Shown: one piece after another, positions 45,734 through 52,881 of the stretch
Layout of the letters: each line of letters starts with the position of its first letter
Position numbering within the stretch: the stretch's first letter is position 1
Translations under genes and position numbers: made by a program
Assembly (NCBI RefSeq): GCF_000014145.1
Contig: NC_008255.1
Location: 2,124,001 to 2,188,000 of the forward strand
Source of the DNA: Cytophaga hutchinsonii ATCC 33406
Lineage (GTDB): Bacteria > Bacteroidota > Bacteroidia > Cytophagales > Cytophagaceae
Reading direction: 5' to 3'
DNA: 64,000 nt
The notes under the pieces: model-generated
Database searches by the model: none
The model's input: only the letters and a program-made list of their open reading frames with translations
Told to the model about the DNA's origin: nothing

Positions 45734-46690
45734 TCAATGTGAACATGTTTCACTTGAAACTGATTTTAATTTTTCCATTTCTTCTAACTCTTCTTGTGAA
45801 TATACTGGTTCATCGAATGCTGCCGGGTCTGGCCGGCCCGCATTTACCCAGCAGGTATACCATAAATCGCCAGTACATTTAATGGCTGCGCGCATCCGCT
45901 TCTGTACCATATCTTCAAGAGCCTTGTGATATGCGTTGCTAAAATCATATGAGTATACCCGGACTGTTTGTCCGTTTCGGTCTTCATATGAAAAAATTTT
46001 ATCTGCCTTCATTTGCTGCTGTAATTTTAATTCAACAGCCAATACCTGAGCAACACATGCTCTGGATTCGGTCATTGACTCCCACACAACTTTTTTAATA
46101 TCAGTAACATAATTAGCTGTACCTAAATAATAATTATAATCAGCGGAAAATAATTCCGGTAAGCGTGATTCCCACAAACCATGAATGCCCTGTTGTCCGG
46201 TAAGTTGGCCGTTATAGTTTTTAGTTGTATGCAACGGTACATGAAGATCACCTACATAATGGCCGAGGTCGGCTGATAACTTTAAAATACTTTTAGCATC
46301 CCGGTGTTTAAATGCATCGGTTAGTCTGTAGGTTAACCGGACCAGGTTCCATGGAAGTATACCATGTGCATGAAGAGAATCTTCCGGATAAATTGCCTGT
46401 GCAGTATTCCAATCCGGGCGGACAATCAAAATACTATCGGAATAATATTCGATATCCATATAGTGTTTCGGCGCTTCACCGGAAACGATGTATCTCCGTT
46501 TATCGGGATTAACCGCCTGTTCCGTTATAAAATCAATATGCCGCTTATAAAATGACATTAATGGATGCGGCAGCGTAAAAACGGCCATTTTATTTATTTC
46601 TTTGTGAGCAAAAAAGCCCCACGAAGTGCATAAAATGAGGATAAAGGTGCTTAAAATTGCCTTTATCCACCAAAAATCAAGTTTCTTCAT
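45734..46690 (-). CDS. S1/P1-type zinc nuclease
   Basis: A 318-residue secreted S1/P1 nuclease-family protein (PF02265; zinc-dependent phospholipase C fold). After a signal peptide the mature chain would begin at Trp24 in WGFFAHKEIN, where the N-terminal Trp and the His form part of the three-zinc site. LGHYVGDLHVPLH provides the HxxxD and H ligands, and YSYDFSNAYHKAL and similar lie downstream. It probably degrades single-stranded nucleic acid or removes 3'-phosphates outside the cytoplasm. ATG 46690 is preferred over 46735, which puts 15 extra residues before the signal. Divergent from rpsT. Confidence 0.87.
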   Translation of the reverse strand: MKKLDFWWIKAILSTFILILCTSWGFFAHKEINKMAVFTLPHPLMSFYKRHIDFITEQAVNPDKRRYIVSGEAPKHYMDIEYYSDSILIVRPDWNTAQAIYPEDSLHAHGILPWNLVRLTYRLTDAFKHRDAKSILKLSADLGHYVGDLHVPLHTTKNYNGQLTGQQGIHGLWESRLPELFSADYNYYLGTANYVTDIKKVVWESMTESRACVAQVLAVELKLQQQMKADKIFSYEDRNGQTVRVYSYDFSNAYHKALEDMVQKRMRAAIKCTGDLWYTCWVNAGRPDPAAFDEPVYSQEELEEMEKLKSVSSETCSH

Positions 46691-46745
46691 AGCTGTGAAG
46701 TTTTCCACAATATTAGCTTCTTTTATGGAAATCACAAACCAGGTT

Positions 46746-46775
46746 TTGTTTTTTAATAATATACTCTTATCTTTG
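46746..46775 (+). promoter_or_regulatory. Consensus promoter of rpsT
   Basis: TTG (46746-46748, within TTTTG), exactly 19 bases, then TATCTTTG (46768-46775): an ideal Bacteroidota sigma-A promoter. Expected start point near 46782, giving a leader of about 40 bases. Confidence 0.8.
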
Positions 46776-46820
46776 CCATTCGAAAATTTATTGACGAGAT
46801 AATAGAATTTAGATACTAAT

Positions 46821-47078
46821 ATGGCAAATCATAAGTCAGCTTTAAAAAGAATCCGTGCGAACAGAGCGAAATATCTGAGAAACCGCTACCAAATGAAAAC
46901 TACACGTACTTTCGTGAAGAGACTAAGAGCATCAACTGTAAAAGCAGATGCAAATGAGTTATATAAGAAAGTATCTGGTATGCTTGATAAATTAGCAAAA
47001 AGAAACATCATTCATAAAAACAATGCAGCGAACAAAAAATCTAAGTTGGCTAAATTTGTTAATAAATTAGCTGCTTAA
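46821..47078 (+). CDS. rpsT: 30S ribosomal protein S20
   Basis: 85-residue basic helical ribosomal protein (MANHKSALKRIRANRAKYLRNRYQMKTTRTFVK ... IIHKNNAANKKSKLAKFVNKL), the normal S20 length and pattern, binding 16S rRNA. Monocistronic with a consensus promoter and strong terminator. No leader structure for autoregulation is obvious. Confidence 0.97.
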   Translation: MANHKSALKRIRANRAKYLRNRYQMKTTRTFVKRLRASTVKADANELYKKVSGMLDKLAKRNIIHKNNAANKKSKLAKFVNKLAA

Positions 47079-47097
47079 TTTCAGCTCATTATAAATT

Positions 47098-47128
47098 AAA
47101 AAAGTCCCGCTTTTCAGCGGGACTTTTT
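47098..47128 (+). terminator. Terminator after rpsT
   Basis: AAAAAAGTCCCGCT and AGCGGGACTTTTTT form a perfect stem around a TTTC loop, followed by T. Confidence 0.9.
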
Positions 47129-47198
47129 TAATTTATACCAAAAAACATCGTTGAAACGTTATTCCTCCGTATATCTCCATATATCAGGTTACATGTTC

Positions 47199-47606
47199 AT
47201 GAAGTACCGTAAGATCAGCGGCATTATTTTCTTTGCAAGCTTCGTTTTTGCCTGTTCTTATAATAAAGGAACAACAGCTGCTCCTGAAGTAGACTGTCTA
47301 CCTGTTGAAAGCGTTTCTTTTTCTGCAGACATTGTACCGATCCTGTTAACCAACTGTGCCATCCCTACCTGCCATTCCGGCAACAACCCCGAAGGTAATC
47401 TGAATCTTGAAGCATCAAAAGCATATGTTTCTTTACTCAAAAGAGGAAGTGGTTATGTGGATGTAAACGATCCGAAATCAAGTGTTTTGTACAGCTCTCT
47501 TGTTTCCGTTTCAAACCCCATGCCACCGGAAGGGCAACGCCCGTTGACTATATGTGAACTTCAGCTGATCGAATTGTGGATGAAACAGGGTGTTCAAAAT
47601 AACTAG
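47199..47606 (+). CDS. Cytochrome-c-like lipoprotein with CX4CH motif
   Basis: A 135-residue lipoprotein with signal peptide ending FVFAC. The domain resembles small c-type cytochromes of the planctomycete/bacteroidete kind: VSFSADIVPILLTNCAIPTCHSGNNPEGNLNLEASKAYVSLL ... MPPEGQRPLTICELQLIELWMKQG. The haem attachment would be CAIPTCH, a spacing of four residues instead of the usual two, and the axial Met is in NPMPPEG. Such domains often begin peptide or polysaccharide-associated lipoproteins. Haem binding is likely but unproven. ATG 47199; ATG 47193 is an alternative, and the longer frame starts with TTG. Confidence 0.75.
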   Translation: MKYRKISGIIFFASFVFACSYNKGTTAAPEVDCLPVESVSFSADIVPILLTNCAIPTCHSGNNPEGNLNLEASKAYVSLLKRGSGYVDVNDPKSSVLYSSLVSVSNPMPPEGQRPLTICELQLIELWMKQGVQNN

Positions 47607-47807
47607 TCCGTTCTATTCTTATATTTTTTCCACTTTAATGCTGTTCGAATTTCTTAGCACATGCATCACTTGCTGTCCATCTCATTATTGATAGCCTCTC
47701 CCATTGAATAACTATTTTTTACCGCTTATCCTGAAAAAATAACCATTCACTCATTTGCACGATATAAAATTATAGCATTCAGTATTTTTAATAAACTGTT
47801 ATAAAAA

Positions 47808-50800
47808 ATGAAATCCCTGTTTGTATCCATTACCTTTTTTTGTTTTAGTATACTGAATCTTTCCGCGCAAACCATTACTTTTCCGGATGCTAATTTTCAA
47901 AACGCATTGCTTACACATTGGCCGGCTATTGATATAAACAACGACGGACTTATTCAGATAAGTGAAATAGAAAATCTAACAAGTTTATATGTTGCAGGTA
48001 AATCAATTTCAGATTTAAGCGGCCTTGAGGCATTTCCCAAATTAGTAAGTTTAAACTGCAGCAATAATAGTTTATCACACATAGATCTGTCTCACAATCC
48101 GGAGTTGAAATTTTTAGAACTCGGCTGGAATAGCATTTCGAATATTGATCTCAGCAAAAGTACGAAGCTGCAGGTCTTAGGGCTTCAGGATAATGGCTTG
48201 ACCTCTATTGACGTAACCAGTAATAAAGATCTGCGGGAATTAAAAGTAGAATATAATGCATTAACGCAGCTGGATGTATCAGAAAACAGATTCATCTGGT
48301 ATCTGAATTTTTCTGACAATCAAATAAGTACGATCAATTTAAATCCTATCCGTTCATTAAGTGTACTTTCTGCCGGAAATAATTTGCTTACTTCACTCAA
48401 CTTAAGCTGTCACACCAATTTGTCTTACGTTACAATTGACAATAACTCATTATTAAATTCAGTATGCCTGAATAGCTCGGATTATGCAGAACGCATGTCA
48501 ACTACAGACCCAAACAGTGCGTATTGGACGAAAAGTTCAAACACTGCCTGGGCAAATTGTCCTTCGCTTCCGCTTGTTACACCTATACCGGCAACAATTG
48601 TACCTATTAACCTGTGTGAAACAGGAGATATGACATTCAATGCCGTTTCAGAACAGTTTATCTCTAACCCAACCTATCGCTGGCAAAAAGCAAACTCTGC
48701 TGCAGGGCCATGGGTAAGTATTCCCGGCGCAATCAATCAATCTCTCGTGCTTACAAACCTGCAGATGAGCGATAATGGTTCGATATATAAAGTGCTGATC
48801 AGCTCAACGGATTATTGCGGAACAGGACATATGGAAGAGGCAGCCGGACAAATCATATTACATCCGGCGGTTTATCCAAAGGTTACAGCAAGTGCTTCTG
48901 TAAGCGGCGCCATATGCGATAATGCATTGCCAATCACATATACAGCAACGCCTGTAGCCGGACAAGGCTCTGCTCCTGCGTATCAATGGTACTATTATAA
49001 CAATCCCGGTTTCACAGCTATAGCAGGTGCTACCGATATTCAGTATACACCTGCAGTGCTTCCGCCAGATGGCACACAATTATTTGCAGGTATGTTTACA
49101 GATGAAATGTGTGCGGTTGAATCCGGAGTTGCATCCAATATCCTTACTGTTGCTGTTGTACCAGCTCCCGAACCAGTGATAACCACAAGCGACATCGCTC
49201 TATGCAATCCTTCCGGATATGTCATACAGACAAGCCACACTGCGGCAACAGGCACACAGTTTCAATGGTACAGAAACGGTATTGCCCTTGCTGGAAGTAA
49301 TGTACGGAATCTTACCATTCCTGGTGCCGGCACCTATTATATGACTGAAGATAATGGCACCTGCACTACAGCTTCCGGTACTGTAACAATTTCTACATCA
49401 TCTACTACGCCAGATCCGCAGGTGAACGTCAGTTCTTCCCTTACGGGCGCAGCCTGCGACACGCTTCAAAAAATTACATATACTGCCACAGCAGTTGCCG
49501 GAACGGTTACAGCCCCAACCTATCAATGGTACAATGCTGTTACAGATACACCTATCAGCGGCGCAACCGATGCAGTATACACACCTGCAGCCAAACCTAT
49601 GAATGGAGACCAGGTCTATGTACAGATACACACAAACGAAGCCTGTGTAGCAAATCCGGATGTAAAATCCATTACGTTAACTACTCAAATACTTACTACA
49701 CCTGCCCCGCTTATTACATCCGGCAATACAGCATTGTGCAATCCATCCGGATATGTCATACAGACAAGCCAGACCGCAGCAACAGGTACGCAGTTTCAAT
49801 GGTTTAGAAATGGCAGTGCATTAACAGGAAGTAATACACCTACGCTTACCATTGCATCTGAAGGCACATATTATCTGGTTGAAGATAATGGTACCTGTAA
49901 AATATCCTCAGGCAGTGTAACAATTTCTGCTATAGCCGCTATGCCGGATCCACAGGTAAACATAAGTTCTTCACTTACCGGTACTGCATGTGATACACTT
50001 CAAAAAATAACATATACAGCCACACCAGTTGCCGGCACGGTTACAACTCCAACCTATCAGTGGTATAATGCTGCAACAGATACCCCGATCAGTGGAGCAA
50101 CCGATGCGGTATATACGCCTGCTGCGAAACCTGTAAACGGTGATAAGGTATATGTACAGATGCATTCAGCTGCAACATGTGTAGCACATCCGGATGTAAC
50201 GTCTGCGACCCTAACCGCTCACATCCTTACAACGCCTGCACCTGTTATGCTGTCAAGGGACACAGCTATATGCATGCCGCAGGAATATAAACTTTCAGCT
50301 AAACTTGCTTCGGGAACTCAGATACAATGGTACAAAAACGGCACACCAATAACGGGTAGCAGCCATGCTGCTTATACGATTCATGCAGATGAATTATCGG
50401 GCGGTTCGTATCATGTATCTGAAAGCAATGGCGCCTGTACCATTCATGCAGATGCTGTAAACATTGAACTGATGCATACACCATTATTATATACAGAAAA
50501 TGAGTTATATGTTTCCAAAGGAGAACGTGTTACATTAAATGTACAGGCAGAGCACGCAGCATATCATCATTGGAGTCCGGCTATTGGATTGAGTAATCCG
50601 GATCAGCTGATAACAGAACATCTTGCAACCAACTCTGTTACTTACACACTTCATGCAACAAATCAGTTAAATAAATGTCCGGTAAGTACTGAAGTAACGA
50701 TACGTGTGAAAGCAGAGGTAATTATACCCAATGTAATTACAGTGAATGGCGATGGTGTAAACGATACCTGGGAAATTGAAAACATAGAAAACTTTCCGCA

Positions 50801-50987
50801 GGCCTCCATTGAAATATTCAACCGCTGGGGAAATATGGTCTGGAAAAGTATCGGTTACAGCAATCAATGGAACGGCAGCAGCAGAAATGGTGAGCCACTA
50901 CCCGCAGGCACATATTATTATATCGTTAATCTCAACAGCAAACAACAAACGGATGCGTATACAGGCTATATTCAACTAGTAGAATAA
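47808..50987 (+). CDS. Secreted LRR / Ig-like protein with CHU_C sorting domain
   Basis: 1059-residue exported protein with a signal peptide (MKSLFVSITFFCFSILNLSAQ). Residues about 25-65 contain PDANFQNALLTHWPAIDINNDGLIQISEIENL (a DxNxDG-type calcium-like loop). Leucine-rich repeats follow (about 60-210, e.g. LVSLNCSNNSLSHIDLSHNPELKFLELGWNSIS). Then come tandem Ig-like / PKD-like domains (about 260-960). The C-terminal 90 residues (NVITVNGDGVNDTWEIENIENFPQASIEIFNRWGNMVWKS ... GTYYYIVNL) are a CHU_C / gliding-type T9SS type B sorting domain. Two Ig units are duplicated with a 534-bp period. Probably a surface adhesin or carbohydrate-related protein. Confidence 0.9.
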   Translation: MKSLFVSITFFCFSILNLSAQTITFPDANFQNALLTHWPAIDINNDGLIQISEIENLTSLYVAGKSISDLSGLEAFPKLVSLNCSNNSLSHIDLSHNPELKFLELGWNSISNIDLSKSTKLQVLGLQDNGLTSIDVTSNKDLRELKVEYNALTQLDVSENRFIWYLNFSDNQISTINLNPIRSLSVLSAGNNLLTSLNLSCHTNLSYVTIDNNSLLNSVCLNSSDYAERMSTTDPNSAYWTKSSNTAWANCPSLPLVTPIPATIVPINLCETGDMTFNAVSEQFISNPTYRWQKANSAAGPWVSIPGAINQSLVLTNLQMSDNGSIYKVLISSTDYCGTGHMEEAAGQIILHPAVYPKVTASASVSGAICDNALPITYTATPVAGQGSAPAYQWYYYNNPGFTAIAGATDIQYTPAVLPPDGTQLFAGMFTDEMCAVESGVASNILTVAVVPAPEPVITTSDIALCNPSGYVIQTSHTAATGTQFQWYRNGIALAGSNVRNLTIPGAGTYYMTEDNGTCTTASGTVTISTSSTTPDPQVNVSSSLTGAACDTLQKITYTATAVAGTVTAPTYQWYNAVTDTPISGATDAVYTPAAKPMNGDQVYVQIHTNEACVANPDVKSITLTTQILTTPAPLITSGNTALCNPSGYVIQTSQTAATGTQFQWFRNGSALTGSNTPTLTIASEGTYYLVEDNGTCKISSGSVTISAIAAMPDPQVNISSSLTGTACDTLQKITYTATPVAGTVTTPTYQWYNAATDTPISGATDAVYTPAAKPVNGDKVYVQMHSAATCVAHPDVTSATLTAHILTTPAPVMLSRDTAICMPQEYKLSAKLASGTQIQWYKNGTPITGSSHAAYTIHADELSGGSYHVSESNGACTIHADAVNIELMHTPLLYTENELYVSKGERVTLNVQAEHAAYHHWSPAIGLSNPDQLITEHLATNSVTYTLHATNQLNKCPVSTEVTIRVKAEVIIPNVITVNGDGVNDTWEIENIENFPQASIEIFNRWGNMVWKSIGYSNQWNGSSRNGEPLPAGTYYYIVNLNSKQQTDAYTGYIQLVE
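49204..50230 (+). repeat. 534-bp tandem duplication inside the CHU_C protein gene
   Basis: The segment starting GCAATCCTTCCGGATATG at 49204 recurs at 49738 as GCAATCCATCCGGATATG, a period of 534 bases (178 residues). The following modules (Pro-Asp-Pro-Gln-Val-Asn, Gln-Trp-Tyr-Asn, Thr-Asp-Thr-Pro-Ile-Ser-Gly) are nearly identical. It is an in-frame recent duplication of a two-domain unit, so copy number could vary between strains. Confidence 0.85.
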
Positions 50988-51031
50988 GGATCTATCCTTT
51001 ACTTATCACCGGGGTAACTAACTGGAACGAT

Positions 51032-51538
51032 CTACGGCTTATCGCGGCCGATAAACCTTTCCTTGCCAAGTAAAAAATTAATTGCGCGTACAACATTCCG
51101 TTCAAGACTTTCTTCTGTTTTCAAATGAGACAGATACCGTACAATCTCCTGTTTTAATGAAGGGCGTAAGCCTTCAAAAACTGTTTCAGCTTCTTTATTT
51201 TTAGTAAGCGCAGTCTTGAATTTGGGATGCATTGGTATTTCCCTGGAAACTGCGTCGTACGCTATTTCAAAAATTGCAGTATCTCCTACTTCTTTACCTG
51301 CCGCTTTACGCATGGGTGTATTTAAATACAAGCGCCAGTCTCCACTGTATTTAATAAGCGTTTGCGGAAATGCATGTCCATCTATGGTTATCTGTACAGG
51401 TATCTTGCCTCTGTCTTTTCCGGCTTGTTTGTATACAGCCTTTAATACATCTTCGGGCACATGCACATATGGGTTTACACCAATGATCTTAATGACAGCA
51501 GAAAACCGATGCATTTTTTCATCGTGCTTCATATTCAA
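51032..51538 (-). CDS. DUF1905 / YdeI-like protein
   Basis: 168 residues. The N-terminal half (FSAVIKIIGVNPYVHVPEDVLKAVYKQAGKDRGKIPVQITIDGHAFPQTLIKYSGDWRLYLNTPMRKAAGKEVGDTAIFEIAYD) is a DUF1905 barrel. The C-terminal half (HPKFKTALTKNKEAETVFEGLRPSLKQEIVRYLSHLKTEESLERNVVRAINFL) matches the YdeI/OmpD-associated (bacteriocin-protection) helical domain. Function unclear; YdeI proteins are linked to peptide resistance. Convergent with the CHU_C gene. ATG 51538 or the nearby ATG 51532. Confidence 0.85.
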   Translation of the reverse strand: MNMKHDEKMHRFSAVIKIIGVNPYVHVPEDVLKAVYKQAGKDRGKIPVQITIDGHAFPQTLIKYSGDWRLYLNTPMRKAAGKEVGDTAIFEIAYDAVSREIPMHPKFKTALTKNKEAETVFEGLRPSLKQEIVRYLSHLKTEESLERNVVRAINFLLGKERFIGRDKP

Positions 51539-51654
51539 ATGATTTTACCCAATATCTCTTACAGTTACCACAAATATACGAATACTTACCCTGTTCTTTT
51601 TTTTGTGCGGAATAAAATTAAACCGGTCACTTGTTCGTATATGTTTATAAAATA

Positions 51655-51697
51655 AAAACCTCCTGTCCCGCTAAACATTAGGCAGACAGGAGGTTTT
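51655..51697 (-). terminator. Terminator after the SH3-like exported protein gene
   Basis: AAAACCTCCTGTC (51655-51667) and GACAGGAGGTTTT (51685-51697) form a perfect 13-bp stem with A-rich flank on the + side for the minus-strand transcript. Confidence 0.87.
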
Positions 51698-51715
51698 ATG
51701 CATGGTCGATTGTAC

Positions 51716-52345
51716 TTATTTAATTTCTACGAAACCATTCAACAAATCTTCTGATTTTACTTTATACGTAGCAAATAAATTTTGAGACGTGTATGTCAGA
51801 AACTGAACAGTACCATTTGCATTTGAATAATAATAACCAAAATACGTAAACTTCACTCCCTGAATGGTTCCATTCATCTGCAGCATAAGTACTTTAACAT
51901 TATTCACCGTTCTATACTCTTCTTTCACGATCGTAATATCCGGAGAAACTGCTCTCCCGTTTTCCAATGCAATTTCCTTTAATGTTTCCAATGGAATTTC
52001 AACTTTTTCAGTAATCATCATTCCATACAAATCACCATCTTTTAATTGAAATTCATATTCAGCATCTTCGTTGCTTGCGGCCTTTTTGAATGTCCATGTT
52101 TTAGAATCTATCCATACACCAATATTCAACTTTGTACTTTTGAGTAAAAATGTAGACGTTACCGGTTTAACAAACTTCTTTGGGTTTACAGCAATAACCG
52201 CTGCCTTTGTTTCGCCGTTTTTCAATTTCCACGTTCCGTCCGAATAAAGAATTACTTCTTCACCGGTTTCTGTAATGGCTGTCTTTTGTGCCTGAACAAC
52301 TGAAATTGAGCATACACAAATTAAAAATAGGAATAGTTTTTTCAT
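51716..52345 (-). CDS. Exported hypothetical protein
   Basis: 209 residues with a signal peptide (MKKLFLFLICVCSISVVQA). The start of the mature protein, AITETGEEVILYSDGTWKLKNGE, is a short beta-hairpin seen in many Bacteroidota exported proteins. The remainder is beta-rich (KLNIGVWIDSKTWTFKKAASNEDAEYEFQLKDGDLYGMMITE). Function unknown. ATG 52345; ends before a strong terminator. Confidence 0.78.
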   Translation of the reverse strand: MKKLFLFLICVCSISVVQAQKTAITETGEEVILYSDGTWKLKNGETKAAVIAVNPKKFVKPVTSTFLLKSTKLNIGVWIDSKTWTFKKAASNEDAEYEFQLKDGDLYGMMITEKVEIPLETLKEIALENGRAVSPDITIVKEEYRTVNNVKVLMLQMNGTIQGVKFTYFGYYYSNANGTVQFLTYTSQNLFATYKVKSEDLLNGFVEIK

Positions 52346-52393
52346 GAAATTATTAAATGTTTAAAGGTACTAACGGGGATATTTAAGGAATAA

Positions 52394-52834
52394 TTATTCA
52401 ACGGTTAATGTATTCTTGCTATCAATATTGGTGCGTTTATCAAAATGAAACGCTACAAATTTTGCTTCATTCTGAAAGCCACTCACTACAGCAGATACAC
52501 GCCCCATTTCTAATTGGTTATCATCAAAAACTTTTGCAACAAGCGTATCCGTATAGGGTTTATTGAAAATAACGTATACCATCAATAAATTGTCTGTACC
52601 AATACTATCGCTGGTAACATACGTTTTACCAAACTCAACACCATGTTTTTTTAAATTTTCAGGCAAGGTCACTTTCACGTCAAATGCTTTCTCAACGCCC
52701 TTTGCAGCACCTTCAATAAATTCACCTGCTGTTTGTCCGGCAACATTCCCGGCTTTGTTTATACCACCTTTTATAGTATCTGTCGAGCAGGAAAAAATCC
52801 AGAGAACCGTTACCAGAACAAGTACATTTTTCAT
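52394..52834 (-). CDS. Small lipoprotein
   Basis: 146 residues from ATG 52834 (MKNVLVLVTVLWIFSC), with a clear lipobox WIFSC. A Gly/Ala-rich helix (GGINKAGNVAGQTAGEFIEGAAKGVEKAF) follows and then a beta-rich C-terminal half that resembles a short Ig-like fold (VSDSIGTDNLLMVYVIFNKPYTDTLVAKVFDDNQ-like). The frame extends to ATG 52858 but without added homology. Function unknown. It starts 48 bases after the T9SS protein gene's stop on the same strand. Confidence 0.75.
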   Translation of the reverse strand: MKNVLVLVTVLWIFSCSTDTIKGGINKAGNVAGQTAGEFIEGAAKGVEKAFDVKVTLPENLKKHGVEFGKTYVTSDSIGTDNLLMVYVIFNKPYTDTLVAKVFDDNQLEMGRVSAVVSGFQNEAKFVAFHFDKRTNIDSKNTLTVE

Positions 52835-52881
52835 TTGTATGTTTGATTGATTAAACAAATAGATATTTTGTAAATATACGG

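Noticed and set aside
49204-50230. Possible CRISPR-like repeat array
   Set aside because: The 534-bp units are in-frame coding duplications of Ig-like domains, not short repeats with unique spacers.
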